Positions 8,301 to 17,606 of a stretch of 50,951 bases of DNA are shown in pieces. Positions within the stretch are counted from its first letter, which is position 1, and the number at the start of each line of letters is the position of its first letter. Source of the DNA: Bryobacterales bacterium (lineage in GTDB: Bacteria; Acidobacteriota; Terriglobia; Bryobacterales; Bryobacteraceae); assembly GCA_016789785.1 (NCBI GenBank), contig JAEUQE010000032.1, forward strand, positions 1 through 50,951, written 5' to 3'. The notes under the pieces are model-generated. The model did not search any database. It was not told the DNA's origin and worked only from the letters and a program-made list of their open reading frames with translations. Position numbers and translations under genes: made by a program.

Positions 8301-8471
8301 CTAGTTCTCGCGGCGGTCCTGGTCTATCCGGAGCTTTGCGATCCAGGTCTTCAAGGCCAACCCCCCGAGGAAAATCAACGTGATCATCCTTACCTTGCCC
8401 TCCAGAGTCACTGCCGCAAGCGCAGCGATCCCGCCAAACACGGCCATCGCCGTTCGAAACCGGATCTTCAT
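8301..8471 (-). CDS. Small membrane protein, 56 residues
   Basis: This short open frame runs from ATG at 8469-8471 to TAG. It encodes a basic N-terminus (MKIRFRT), a first hydrophobic stretch (AMAVFGGIAALAAV), a charged turn (TLEGKVR), a second hydrophobic stretch (MITLIFLGGLAL) and a charged tail with KTWIAKLRIDQDRREN. That pattern fits a protein spanning the membrane twice. A GGTGGA directly before the ATG is a poorly spaced ribosome-binding site. The frame remains open upstream as far as the TadZ-like gene but without an ATG, GTG or TTG that I could find. It lies about 100 bp downstream of the TadZ-like gene on the same strand and may be its operon partner. Function unknown. Confidence 0.5.
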   Translation of the reverse strand: MKIRFRTAMAVFGGIAALAAVTLEGKVRMITLIFLGGLALKTWIAKLRIDQDRREN

Positions 8472-8569
8472 TCCACCATCAGCGTACCAGGAAGCCTGGT
8501 CACGCGGGGCCCAGATTCTCCGGACGGATTCGCCTGAATATCGCCAGCGATCGCCCCGCGAGAGCCCCG

Positions 8570-9790
8570 TCAGGACGTACGGCTGAACAGAGATAGCAAG
8601 CCCGAGAGTGCGGACGTTTTCTTGGTGCCTGAATCCGCGGACCGGATCGGCGGGACCAGGCGGTCCGCCAGTTGACCGATGCCCTTGCCAAATGCTGACC
8701 CGGGCGCCACGGACTTGCCTGCAAGCAAAGCCTGGTGAACCGCTTCGTAGTCGCTCGGCAGTACGTGATAGACGTCACAGTGGAGAGCCGTCTCAATCAC
8801 CTCGCGGCTGAGGCCATACTCCTTGCTGTAGCGATTGACCACCAGCCGGATCCGCGATTGGTTCACGTGGTGCGACTCCAGAAATGAGATCGCCCGTTGC
8901 GCGGCCTGGAGCGAAGGAAGCTCATTCGTGGTGACGAGTACGACATCATCACTAATCTTGGCAAGCGTTAGATTCCAATCGCCATAGACGGATCCAGCGT
9001 CCGCGATGGCGACTTCGTAAATCGTCCTGGCGAACTCCATGATCAGGGATGTGTCGCGGAGGTCATGAAGGCTGTCCTGCACGACTTCCGGGGAAAGCAG
9101 AACATCAAGGCCACCCGCATTCGTAACGATGCCCTTCCAAACATCGGCATCCAGCGAATTGACACGCGAGAGTGCGTCGAGAAAGCTGTAACTCGACTTG
9201 AGCTTCAAAAGAAAGGACAGCGTCCCCGTGAGAGGATCTAGATCCGCCAGAAGCACCTTCTTGCGTCCGGCGCGCTTGAAGTGCTGAGCGAGGTTTGCGG
9301 CAAGTGTGCTGGCCCCGCAAGCGCCCTTCACCGGAAAAACCGAGATGATTCTTCCGCGCGCTCCCTGGCCGGGTTCCGTCGCCTGGAGGTTGACAATGCG
9401 GGCAATGGCGTGCTCAAGCTGGTCAGGATCAAATGGCCTGACCAGGAACTCCGCCGCACCTTGCCGCATCGCCCTCAGGATGGTGTCGGGATGTTTGGAG
9501 GAGAGCAGTACAAAGATCTTTATTACCGGTTGAACCGCGATCAGTTCCGCGATAAGGGCAAGCGCCCGCTCGGTGTCCGATAGTACATCAAGGAAACAGA
9601 TGTTCGGTCCCTGTGTACCACCTAGCTCCGCCAGTGCGTGGCGTGCTGGATAGGAATGCATCTCAAACAGCGGTGTTCTCGGAAGGAACTGCGCCAGCAG
9701 AGGCGACAACTCGCCAATCAGTCCCTTGTTCGGGCTGATGATGAGCGCCTTCCAGTTTCCTGATTGTGATGCCAAGTCAGGTCGGGCCAT
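8570..9790 (-). CDS. TadZ/CpaE-like pseudo-receiver and ParA/MinD ATPase
   Basis: This 406-residue protein has an N-terminal receiver-like domain (residues ~10-130, ALIISPNKGL to FLVRPFDPDQL) and a C-terminal ParA/MinD-type ATPase. The deviant P-loop reads FPVKGACGASTLAANLA: the first lysine is kept, but the usual second lysine (GKT/GKS) is Ala. LLADLDPLTGTLSFLL and VAIADAG correspond to later Walker-type motifs. The same layout occurs in TadZ/CpaE of Tad pili, which place the pilus machine at the cell pole. It is a clear paralogue of the protein at 30035-31237 inside the tad locus (shared GAST-L-A loop and T-ELPSL motif). Start at ATG 9790; a 64-residue extension to 9982 crosses into the divergent regulator gene. 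Confidence 0.83.
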   Translation of the reverse strand: MARPDLASQSGNWKALIISPNKGLIGELSPLLAQFLPRTPLFEMHSYPARHALAELGGTQGPNICFLDVLSDTERALALIAELIAVQPVIKIFVLLSSKHPDTILRAMRQGAAEFLVRPFDPDQLEHAIARIVNLQATEPGQGARGRIISVFPVKGACGASTLAANLAQHFKRAGRKKVLLADLDPLTGTLSFLLKLKSSYSFLDALSRVNSLDADVWKGIVTNAGGLDVLLSPEVVQDSLHDLRDTSLIMEFARTIYEVAIADAGSVYGDWNLTLAKISDDVVLVTTNELPSLQAAQRAISFLESHHVNQSRIRLVVNRYSKEYGLSREVIETALHCDVYHVLPSDYEAVHQALLAGKSVAPGSAFGKGIGQLADRLVPPIRSADSGTKKTSALSGLLSLFSRTS

Positions 9791-9972
9791 TTTCGATAAG
9801 GGGCAGATTCTTCTACCCAGCCCTTCGATCGGCTGAAGACGGGGAAAACATAAGAGTGCCGTGCAGATTGCCGGTTCGCTCGAAGCCTCCGGCGGGCCTC
9901 CACCCCAGGAAGCGAAAAAACCCTGAGAATAGTCCCGCTGGGATTTCACTAAAACTAGGGGAGATGGAACCG

Positions 9973-10677
9973 ATGAGGTCATGGGGGGACGAAGAAGCGA
10001 ACATGCAAGAGTACATTACCGTGGGTGCCTGTGAGACCCAGCCTTTGACAGCAAGCGGTCTGGCATCCCTTCTGTCTGAAAATCCAGCATATGAGTTTGT
10101 AGGAGCCGTCAAGAGCCTGGACGAGGCGGCGGCAATGATGAACTCAGTTTGTCCCAGAATACTGATTGTTGACAAAGCTTTCGGAGTACAGGTGGTGCTG
10201 GAGTGGGTGGCTGCCCGCAAGCCGGCACCCATCATCCACAGCGACAACCAGCACGGCGGCAGCTCACACAGAGGCACGGCAATCGTCGTCTGGGGGCTCT
10301 CTATCTCTGAGGCCGAAGCGCTTCGTTTTCTTCAGATTGGAGCCAAGGGAATCATCCGGAAGACGGCTGACCGGGCCACCCTGATGGCCTGCCTGGATGC
10401 CGTTGCGCAAGGCACAAGCTGGATGGAGGACAGCCTGTTCCGGGAATCCGTCCGTCCTGAAAAGTACCATCGCAGCGAGCTCACACCTCGCGAGCAGCAG
10501 GTGATGGAATTGGTCGAGCAGGGATTCAAGAACAAGGAGATCGCACGCCAACTCGGCATCCGGCCCGGTACGGTGAAGATCCACCTCAAACACATTTTTG
10601 AGAAGACCGGAGTTCGCGGCCGTTACGGTCTTGCCCTCAGCGGAATGAAAGACAAGGGAATCTTAGCCATGCCTTAG
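9973..10677 (+). CDS. LuxR/NarL-type response regulator
   Basis: This 234-residue protein has a receiver-like N-terminal domain (ITVGACETQPLTASGLASLL, then ILIVDKAF with a possible acceptor Asp) and a C-terminal GerE/LuxR helix-turn-helix: LTPREQQVMELVEQG, NKEIARQLGI, GTVKIHLKHIFEKTGVRGR. The usual acidic pair at the start of a receiver is reduced to one Glu, so phosphorylation may be weak or absent. I choose ATG 9973 because an AGGGGAG ribosome-binding site lies 9 bp upstream; ATG 10003 is also possible and matches the shorter N-terminus of the paralogue at 24402. It is divergent from the TadZ-like gene across 182 bp, and its stop is only 22 bp before the TldD-like gene. Confidence 0.83.
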   Translation: MRSWGDEEANMQEYITVGACETQPLTASGLASLLSENPAYEFVGAVKSLDEAAAMMNSVCPRILIVDKAFGVQVVLEWVAARKPAPIIHSDNQHGGSSHRGTAIVVWGLSISEAEALRFLQIGAKGIIRKTADRATLMACLDAVAQGTSWMEDSLFRESVRPEKYHRSELTPREQQVMELVEQGFKNKEIARQLGIRPGTVKIHLKHIFEKTGVRGRYGLALSGMKDKGILAMP

Positions 10678-10699
10678 ACCGCAATGCTATGCTGGGGGC

Positions 10700-12430
10700 G
10701 TGCGGCACCCGGCTCTTTGCCTGTCATGGCTCCTTGCTTTCGGATCCAATGCGTGGTCCCAGAGCGGCTCCCAGAGCGGCTCCCAGAACAGCTCCCAGAA
10801 CAGCTCCCAGAACAGCTCTGTCCTGCTGGAAACGCTCTCGGCGGAGTTGCAGCGCAACTACTCGGAGCTCAAGGCGAAGGCCGATCCAGCCCCCTACTTC
10901 GTTGCCTACTCCGTCGTTGAAGACGAATCACAATCAGCGGCTGGCAGCTTCGGCTCTCTCCTGAACTCTGGAGGCGGGCGTACCCGCAGTCTCGATGTTA
11001 CCGTGCGCGTGGGTGATCCGAAGCTCGACAACTACCATCGAATGCGAGGGGACTTCGCGCAGTTTGCCTCGGCGGTTCCTGTCCCCGTCGATGACAGCCC
11101 AAATGCTCTCCGCCGAAGGGTCTGGTTTGAGACCGATCGCGTCTACCGGTTGGCCTCCCAACGCCTCATCCGGCTTCGCACGAATACTCAAGTGAAAGCG
11201 AGTGAGGAGGATGCATCCGATGACTTCTCCCCAGCTCAGACATCTACTTTTGTAGAATCTCCTCGCCGTTACACCTTCGCCCAAGCCGACTGGAATGCCA
11301 GAATCCGCCGGCTTTCCAACGAGTGCAACAAGCATCGAGGGGTTCTGGCGTGCGTTGTTGTCGTCGCCGCAACCCGCCAAACCAAGTACTTCGTCAACTC
11401 CGAGGGGACCCGCCTTCAACATGGCCGCACGTTCGCGCGTCTCACGATCAGTGTCCGCGGCAAGGCTTCCGATGGGATGGATCTCGCCGCAACCGATGGC
11501 TTCGATGCCGAGACCCCTGACCGGTTGCCCAAGGAAGATGTCATTGCCGCCGCTGTAACCAGGACCTGCGAACGTCTCACCACGCTCTTGCGCGCCCCCC
11601 CAGTGGATCCATTTGTCGGACCTGCCATCCTCTCAGGACCGGCCGCTGGGGTGTTCTTTCACGAAATCTTCGGACATCGCATCGAAGGCCATCGCCAGAA
11701 GGATGAAGCTGATGGCCAGACGTTCACAAAGAGCGTGGGCAAACCCGTGCTTCCCACTTTTCTCTCGGTGCTTTCCGACCCCACGCGGACGTCCTCGGGT
11801 AAAGCGGACCTGAACGGTTGGTACCAGTTTGACGACGAGGGAGTCAAAGCTCAGCCCGTTCGGGTTGTGGAGTCTGGCGTGCTTAAGACTTTTTTGATGT
11901 CACGATCACCGATTCGGGGCTTCCCAGCGTCGAACGGACACGGTCGAAGACAGGCTGGCGCCGAGGTCGTATCCAGGCAATCGAACCTGATCGTAGAATC
12001 TGCACAGTCAGTGGATCGAGCCAGGCTCAAGGCCATGCTCGTTGAAGAGGTCAAACGCCAGGAAAAGCCGTATGGCCTTTTTTTTGAACAAGTTACTGGT
12101 GGTTTCACCACCACCGGCCGTCAGGGCCTGCAAGCCTTCACGGTGATTCCGCTTGTCGTTTACCGCGTGTATCCGGATGGCCGGCCCGATGAACTGGTCC
12201 GAGGCGTTAGCATTGTGGGTACTCCCTTGGCCAGCTTCGCGAAGATTCTCGCGACATCGAATGAGCCGGAGGTCTTCAATGGAATCTGCGGCGCAGAGTC
12301 CGGCAGCGTGCCGGTTTCGGCGGTGTCCCCTGCTCTACTCGTGTCGGAGATCGAGATTCAGCGAAAGCCTGCCGGCGTGGACTCTCCTCCCACACTTCCG
12401 AGACCATCGTTGCCTGGGGGTGCGAACTGA
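10700..12430 (+). CDS. Secreted TldD/PmbA-family metallopeptidase
   Basis: This 576-residue protein belongs to the TldD/PmbA (U62) family. The zinc motif FFHEIFGHRIEGH is intact, with His321, Glu322 and His326 of HExxxH, and the family's later strand YQFDDEGVKAQP is present. Unlike cytoplasmic TldD it begins with a signal peptide (LCLSWLLAFGSNAWS) predicted to be cut near residue 20, followed at once by a Q/S/N/G repeat tract (residues 21-40) encoded by a 12-bp tandem repeat. Initiation is at a GTG. Its stop overlaps the start of the related gene downstream by one base (TGATG), so the two are coupled and likely form a pair. Classical TldD-TldE trims peptides such as microcin B17; the substrate of this exported version is unknown. 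Confidence 0.85.
   Translation: MRHPALCLSWLLAFGSNAWSQSGSQSGSQNSSQNSSQNSSVLLETLSAELQRNYSELKAKADPAPYFVAYSVVEDESQSAAGSFGSLLNSGGGRTRSLDVTVRVGDPKLDNYHRMRGDFAQFASAVPVPVDDSPNALRRRVWFETDRVYRLASQRLIRLRTNTQVKASEEDASDDFSPAQTSTFVESPRRYTFAQADWNARIRRLSNECNKHRGVLACVVVVAATRQTKYFVNSEGTRLQHGRTFARLTISVRGKASDGMDLAATDGFDAETPDRLPKEDVIAAAVTRTCERLTTLLRAPPVDPFVGPAILSGPAAGVFFHEIFGHRIEGHRQKDEADGQTFTKSVGKPVLPTFLSVLSDPTRTSSGKADLNGWYQFDDEGVKAQPVRVVESGVLKTFLMSRSPIRGFPASNGHGRRQAGAEVVSRQSNLIVESAQSVDRARLKAMLVEEVKRQEKPYGLFFEQVTGGFTTTGRQGLQAFTVIPLVVYRVYPDGRPDELVRGVSIVGTPLASFAKILATSNEPEVFNGICGAESGSVPVSAVSPALLVSEIEIQRKPAGVDSPPTLPRPSLPGGAN
10760..10819 (+). repeat. 12-bp tandem repeat, five copies, in coding sequence
   Basis: Five in-frame 12-bp units lie in a row: two of CAGAGCGGCTCC followed by three of CAGAACAGCTCC (the last ends in T). 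They encode QSGS twice and QNSS three times, just after the predicted signal-peptide cleavage site of the TldD-like protein. Because the unit is a multiple of three, copy-number change would lengthen or shorten the linker without breaking the frame. Confidence 0.95.
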
Positions 12431-14160
12431 TGTTGTTTCTCGGACTCCTGTTGACCCTGATGCCAGCCGCCAGGGCTCAAACACCCCCAGCAGACGTGGT
12501 ATTGCGGGCCATGAAGGATGAGATTGCCCGTGCGCGAGCACTGCGTCTGGTCGATGCGCCTCCCTACTTCGTTGAATATACACTTGACGATGCCGAATTC
12601 TACTACGCGAGTGCGTCGCTGGGAGCACTGATTCAGGAACGCCGAAGCCGGCTCCGCCAGCCCAAGACGCGAGTTCGCGTGGGCGATCCAAAACTCGACA
12701 ACTCCAACCACATCTTCAGTGATGCGTACAGAGGCGCGCGGTACGACTCTGGTGAGTTCCCGCTTGATGACAACTACGACGCGTTGCGCCTCGCCTTTTG
12801 GCTCTCCACCGATAGGGCCTACAAGCAGGCGTTGGAAGCGCTTGCAAGGAAAAAGGCGTCTCTAAAGAATATCAGCGACTCCGAGAGGCTTCCAGATCTC
12901 AGTCCCGCACCACCAGCGTCGGTGATTCTCCCGATCCTCAAGAAGCCTTTGGATGACGCAAAGTGGCGTGCCCGCCTGAAGGAGATCTCGAATGTTTTCA
13001 GCAGCTACCCTGACATCTTCTTCTCCGAGGCCACCTTGGGGGTGTCCAATACGACCTCCTATCTGGTGAACAACGAAGGTTCCGAGTTCCGAATCCCCGA
13101 CTTCCTCTCCACCATCCGGATCCGGGCATCGAGTCTCGCCCCTGACGGCATGCCGATCCGTGACTACGCTGAGTACGTGATGCCGGATGCGGACCGGCTG
13201 CCTTCCGACCTCGAATTGAAGAAGGCTGCTGCGACCGTCGCCGAGCACGTTACCGCCCTTCGAAAGGCGCCAGTAGGGGATGGCTATACTGGCCCAGTGT
13301 TGTTTGAAGGGGTAGCTGGTCCGCAAATCCTCGCGGAGATCCTGGGCCGGCACTTTTCGCCAACTCGGCGGCCTGTCACCGATCCCGAGCGGCCACTCAA
13401 TCTTCCGTCTGGTGAGTTGGAGGGCCGCCTCGGCTCTCGCGTACTTCCCGAATGGATCGATGTGCTTGACGATCCGGCTCAGAAGGACTGGCGAGGCACT
13501 CCCCTGTTGGGGCACTATCCTGTGGACATTGAAGGGGTTATTCCAAAGCCCGTCCAACTCATTGAGAAGGGTGTCCTACGGAACTTCATTTCCACACGCC
13601 AGCCCATTGCGGGTGCTGAAACTTCGAATGGACATGCGCGCATTCCAGGGGGCCTTGGGAATAATGTGGCCCTCCCGGGGAACCTGTTCTTTCGGGCCTC
13701 TCAACTCTCCTCCGCACAGGACTTGCGAAAGAAGATACTGGACTTGGCCAAGCAGCGAGGGAAGCCATTCGTCTACGTTGTTCGCAAGATGGACTTTCCG
13801 TCCACAGCGACACTCGACGAGCTGCGGCGCGTGACGGGAGGGCAGTCGGGGAGACCGGTCAGTCTGCCGCTGCGGATCTACCGGCTCTATGCAGACGGCC
13901 GGGAAGAAGTGGTTCGTGGCCTCCGGTTTCGAGGGCTGACGTCGCGGTCGCTAAGGGACATTCTCGGCGTCAGCGACGAACAACACCTGTTTCAGTATCT
14001 TGAGAGCGGTGCGCCCTTCGCCCACATGGACGTAACGGGATACGTGGCAGCGGTTTCGGTGATCGCGCCGTCCCTGTTGTTCGACGAACTCGAACTGGAG
14101 AGGATTCCCGGCGAACTTCCCAAACCGCCCGTAGTCCCTCCTCCGCCTCTTGCCAACTGA
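12430..14160 (+). CDS. Secreted TldE-like paralogue without zinc site
   Basis: This 576-residue protein is homologous to the preceding TldD-like protein along its length, as shown by the shared APPYFVEYTL, RVRVGDPKLDN, F-L--DGM, GYTGPVLFEGVAGPQ and KPFVYVVRKM segments. At the catalytic position it reads AEILGRH (Ala302, Glu303, Arg307) where its neighbour has HEIFGHR, so the HExxxH zinc ligands are gone. In known TldD-TldE pairs the partner also lacks the zinc motif, so this is probably the TldE-like subunit of an exported heterodimer rather than a decayed copy: the frame is intact and the length identical. A signal peptide (LFLGLLLTLMPAARAQ) is present. The start overlaps the upstream stop (TGATG); LptFG follows 5 bp later. 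Confidence 0.83.
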   Translation: MLFLGLLLTLMPAARAQTPPADVVLRAMKDEIARARALRLVDAPPYFVEYTLDDAEFYYASASLGALIQERRSRLRQPKTRVRVGDPKLDNSNHIFSDAYRGARYDSGEFPLDDNYDALRLAFWLSTDRAYKQALEALARKKASLKNISDSERLPDLSPAPPASVILPILKKPLDDAKWRARLKEISNVFSSYPDIFFSEATLGVSNTTSYLVNNEGSEFRIPDFLSTIRIRASSLAPDGMPIRDYAEYVMPDADRLPSDLELKKAAATVAEHVTALRKAPVGDGYTGPVLFEGVAGPQILAEILGRHFSPTRRPVTDPERPLNLPSGELEGRLGSRVLPEWIDVLDDPAQKDWRGTPLLGHYPVDIEGVIPKPVQLIEKGVLRNFISTRQPIAGAETSNGHARIPGGLGNNVALPGNLFFRASQLSSAQDLRKKILDLAKQRGKPFVYVVRKMDFPSTATLDELRRVTGGQSGRPVSLPLRIYRLYADGREEVVRGLRFRGLTSRSLRDILGVSDEQHLFQYLESGAPFAHMDVTGYVAAVSVIAPSLLFDELELERIPGELPKPPVVPPPPLAN

Positions 14161-14165
14161 TTGAA

Positions 14166-16487
14166 ATGATGGGAATTCTGAGCCGCGCGCTGCTCAAGGA
14201 GATTGCCACGGGAGCACTCCTCGGGACGGTTCTCTTCACCTTCATCCTCTTCCTTCGAAACCTGGGGCGCCTGTTCGAGCAACTGGTCACCAGCCGCTCC
14301 AGCCCAGAGCAGATCGGCGCTCTTTTTGTCTTGATCATTCCACCCGCACTCACGTTTACGATACCTGTCGGAGTTCTCGTCGGCGTCCTGATCGCACTTG
14401 GCCGAATGTCCGGAGACGGCGAGATTATCGCGATGCGCGCTGCGGGCGTTCCAAGCCGGCGCGTCCTGATTCCGGTCCTCCTATTCAGCATGACTGGCTT
14501 CGGTCTTGCAGCATACATTTCTTGTATCGTTACGCCCTGGGCAACACGCGAGATGTACCGGATTCTCAATCAGATCAGTGCCGCCCAGCTCACTGCGGAG
14601 ATCCGGCCTCGGATCTTCGAAGAGCAGTTTCCAAACCGGGTGATCTATGTGGACGATGTCGTACCTGGACCTGTGGTGCGATGGAAACGGGTTCTGATCG
14701 CGGACATGCGGCCACCCACCGAGCGCGACGGTGCCGGCGAACGAGGGGAGGGACCACGGATTACGCTCGCAAGCGAGGCAATCGCGGCGCCGGATACGAA
14801 TGACAATCGCATCCAGTTGTCACTTCTCAACCAAAGTAGCTTTGAGGTGGGTAAGGATGCTTCCGAATACTTCAGTTCGGCAGCTCCCCGCGGTGAGCAA
14901 GCGCTTGACGCGCCCCGCCGAGCGGAGCAAAAGGCCAGAGACTTCCAAGAGTTAGAGATGGCTCCGCTTTACCAGCAGGCACAATCCTCTGTGGAAGCAG
15001 CGATCGAGTTCCATCGAAGGCTTGCACTCCCGGTTGCCTGTCTGATTCTCGGCGTCCTGGCTGTTCCACTCGGAGTGACGTCGCGGAAGGGCGGGAAATC
15101 TTCTGCCTTCGCATTGACGGTCGCCTTGGCCTTCTTCTACTACATGGGTCTGATTAGTGCAATTGCTGTCGCGCGACAGAAAGCATTGCCTCCAGGGCCT
15201 TCTGTCTGGATGCCAAACCTACTCTTTGCCCTGTTGGCGATCATTCTTCTCATGAAACTCGAAGCGCCGTCTGACCGCGAATGGAGCGCTCCGATACGAG
15301 AACTCTTCGGAACGCTGTGGGCTCGGCTGACAGATCGCTTCTCTCGCGCACCCAAAGGCCACTCCCGGCAGGGGTTCCGGCTCCCCATACTCCCCCAAAT
15401 CGTTGATACATATATACTGTCTTCATTCTTCTACTACTTCGTAGCCCTTGTTGTCGCTTTCGTCCTGATGACTCATGTCTTCACTTTTTTCGAACTTCTT
15501 GGGGACATCATCAAGAGCCGGACACCGATGCCAAGGGTCGGGACCTTTCATTTCTTCCTATCCCCACTACTGCTGTACGACTCAGCTCCGATGGGGGTGC
15601 TAGTGGCTGTTCTCATCACGTTCGGTGTCCTGTCCAAAACCAACGAAATCACCGCCATGAAGGCCTGTGGCGTCAGCGCGTACCGGCTGACGGCGCCGGT
15701 GCTGATTGCCGGGCTTCTGATCAGCGGCGGGCTGTTCGCGTTCGACTACTACGTGGTTCCCGAAGCCAACCTCATCCAGGATGCCATCCGCAATGAGATC
15801 AAGGGGCGCCCTCCACAGACCTTTCTCCTGCCAAACCGGAAGTGGATCTTTGGCCGGGGGCCATGGATTTACCATTACAAGCACTTTGACTCCTCACAAG
15901 GCCTGATGGCGGGAGTCAGCGTGTTTGAGATCGACCGCAGCAGGTTCCAACTCAGGAGACACATCTATGCCGAGACGGCGCGGTGGGAACCCACTTTGAA
16001 CCGCTGGGTGTTCCAAAACGGATGGATGCGGCACTTCCAGGGGATTCGCGTGGCGGAGTTCAAGGACTTCCGGGGACTCACCGCCACTTTTGAAGAACTG
16101 GAGGAGCCACCCAGCCACTTTCTGATCGAAGGCAAGCAAGACAAGCAGATGAACTTCCACCAGCTCGCGGGTTACATCCGTGAGCTTCAGCAGAGTGGAA
16201 TCGACACGTTGAAACTACAAGTTCAGTACCACAAGAAGTTCTCGGTCCCTCTGTTTGCGCTAATCATGGCACTACTGTCCGCGCCGTTCGCTTTCTTCTC
16301 CGGCAGCCGTGGGGCAATGGCGCCTATCGGGATTGCTCTCGGCATCGCGATCTGTTACCTGGCGGTGAACCGGCTGTTTGAGCAGCTCGGGAACTTCGGC
16401 CAGCTGGCGCCTGAACTGGCCGCCTGGAGCCCAGACGTGATTTTCGCTTTGGCCGGTGTGTATCTCTTGATGCGCGTGAGAACTTAG
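14166..16487 (+). CDS. Fused LptF-LptG lipopolysaccharide export permease
   Basis: This 773-residue integral membrane protein contains two YjgP/YjgQ permease units in one chain. The first (residues ~1-400) opens [20 protein letters not shown]; the second (~410-773) opens [20 protein letters not shown]. Each has a leading helix pair, a periplasmic jellyroll-like stretch and a closing group of helices ([33 protein letters not shown]). In other bacteria LptF and LptG are separate proteins of about 360 residues that, with the LptB ATPase, extract lipopolysaccharide from the inner membrane toward LptC-A-D. It follows the TldD/E-like pair by 5 bp, suggesting one operon, and its last 4 bp overlap the end of the convergent radical SAM gene. 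Confidence 0.88.
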   Translation: MMGILSRALLKEIATGALLGTVLFTFILFLRNLGRLFEQLVTSRSSPEQIGALFVLIIPPALTFTIPVGVLVGVLIALGRMSGDGEIIAMRAAGVPSRRVLIPVLLFSMTGFGLAAYISCIVTPWATREMYRILNQISAAQLTAEIRPRIFEEQFPNRVIYVDDVVPGPVVRWKRVLIADMRPPTERDGAGERGEGPRITLASEAIAAPDTNDNRIQLSLLNQSSFEVGKDASEYFSSAAPRGEQALDAPRRAEQKARDFQELEMAPLYQQAQSSVEAAIEFHRRLALPVACLILGVLAVPLGVTSRKGGKSSAFALTVALAFFYYMGLISAIAVARQKALPPGPSVWMPNLLFALLAIILLMKLEAPSDREWSAPIRELFGTLWARLTDRFSRAPKGHSRQGFRLPILPQIVDTYILSSFFYYFVALVVAFVLMTHVFTFFELLGDIIKSRTPMPRVGTFHFFLSPLLLYDSAPMGVLVAVLITFGVLSKTNEITAMKACGVSAYRLTAPVLIAGLLISGGLFAFDYYVVPEANLIQDAIRNEIKGRPPQTFLLPNRKWIFGRGPWIYHYKHFDSSQGLMAGVSVFEIDRSRFQLRRHIYAETARWEPTLNRWVFQNGWMRHFQGIRVAEFKDFRGLTATFEELEEPPSHFLIEGKQDKQMNFHQLAGYIRELQQSGIDTLKLQVQYHKKFSVPLFALIMALLSAPFAFFSGSRGAMAPIGIALGIAICYLAVNRLFEQLGNFGQLAPELAAWSPDVIFALAGVYLLMRVRT

Positions 16488-17518
16488 CGTCCGGAGATTT
16501 GGACGAGCTTTCGATGAGGCTGCTCGCGCAGATCCGCCGGTTCAATCGTTTGCGGATCCCGCCAGAAGTCCATGTAGCCTGTCTGGTGGACGCAACTCAC
16601 GGTGCAATAGGGCGCGCAACCCTTCTGCGTCAGATACTCGCGGCGGACATCCTCAACCGTGTAACTTTCCAGCGGTTTACCCGGATAGCCACGCTGCTGT
16701 GAGCAGTAATGGACCAACCCGTCTTCACAGACATAAAGGTACCTGGCGCCAGCGCGGCACTTCCAGTTGTTCGGGCGGCCTTCGGCAATCGCTTCCTGGA
16801 ACTTGTTGAATCGAGAGTAGCCGCGCTTCTCCATCGCCTTCATTGCACGGTACACCTCCCGTTCCCTGTCCCGCAACGGCCGCAATTGGCCATCTCCGTC
16901 GTGGATGATCCCGATCGTGGACGTGAAGCCCAACTCAAGAGCTCTCTTCCCCACCGTCAGCGCATCCTCAGGATTGTGAATGCCGCCGCCGACCACGGAG
17001 TTAATGTTGACATGGAACTTCGCGTGCTCGGCTAACCAGCGGAGGCGCTGATCAAGCACCTTCAGACTCTTCTTGGACACGTCATCAGGCATGACGTTGT
17101 CGATCGAGATTTGCATGTGGTCCAGACCAGCGTCGTTCAGACGCTGAATCCGTTGTGCATTGAGGAGGTACCCATTGGTGATCAACCCTGCGATGATCCC
17201 GTTCGCTCGCATCCGCCGAATGATCTCATCGAGATCCGGATGAAGCAAGGGCTCGCCTCCGCTTAGCGTGACTACTGTCGTGCCCAATTTCCCGAGCAGG
17301 TCCACGCGCCGGCGCATGGTATCCAAAGGAACAGGCTTTGAATAGTCGTCGTACTCGTTGCAGTAGCCACAGTCCAGATTGCATCGCCGAATCGGAATCA
17401 GGTGAGCCAGGATGGGATGATCGGTCGAGATCAATCCCTTGGCGATCATCCGCAGTTCCCGGAGTCTGCGACTGACGAATCTGATGTTCCTGCTCAGGCG
17501 GAAAGCCGTATCACCCAT
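16484..17518 (-). CDS. Radical SAM protein with C-terminal Cys cluster
   Basis: This 344-residue enzyme carries the radical SAM motif RCNLDCGYC (Cys46, Cys50, Cys53), which binds the SAM-cleaving 4Fe-4S cluster, and the SAM-binding GGEP motif in [12 protein letters not shown]. The C-terminal part has more cysteines ([32 protein letters not shown]) that fit an auxiliary SPASM-like cluster domain as in peptide- or cofactor-maturing enzymes. The substrate is unknown, and no ribosomally made precursor peptide is obvious beside it. Its end overlaps LptFG by 4 bp (convergent). The 88-bp upstream gap holds a spaced direct repeat (17571-17599). Confidence 0.86.
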   Translation of the reverse strand: MGDTAFRLSRNIRFVSRRLRELRMIAKGLISTDHPILAHLIPIRRCNLDCGYCNEYDDYSKPVPLDTMRRRVDLLGKLGTTVVTLSGGEPLLHPDLDEIIRRMRANGIIAGLITNGYLLNAQRIQRLNDAGLDHMQISIDNVMPDDVSKKSLKVLDQRLRWLAEHAKFHVNINSVVGGGIHNPEDALTVGKRALELGFTSTIGIIHDGDGQLRPLRDREREVYRAMKAMEKRGYSRFNKFQEAIAEGRPNNWKCRAGARYLYVCEDGLVHYCSQQRGYPGKPLESYTVEDVRREYLTQKGCAPYCTVSCVHQTGYMDFWRDPQTIEPADLREQPHRKLVQISGR

Positions 17519-17570
17519 AGCGCAAGTTCTTATTCAAACACAAATAGATGCAACGGGATAGGCTCTCGAT

Positions 17571-17599
17571 CCTGAAAGTTGTTTTTCGTCGCCTGAAAG
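17571..17599. repeat. Direct repeat CCTGAAAG spaced by 21 bp
   Basis: CCTGAAAG occurs at 17571-17578 and again at 17592-17599, a 21-bp period (two helical turns), in the gap between the LolA-like gene and the radical SAM gene. Regulators that bind as tandem dimers on one DNA face often use such spacing. It lies 53-81 bp upstream of the radical SAM start on the minus strand. Confidence 0.45.
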
Positions 17600-17606
17600 G
17601 TTCAAA

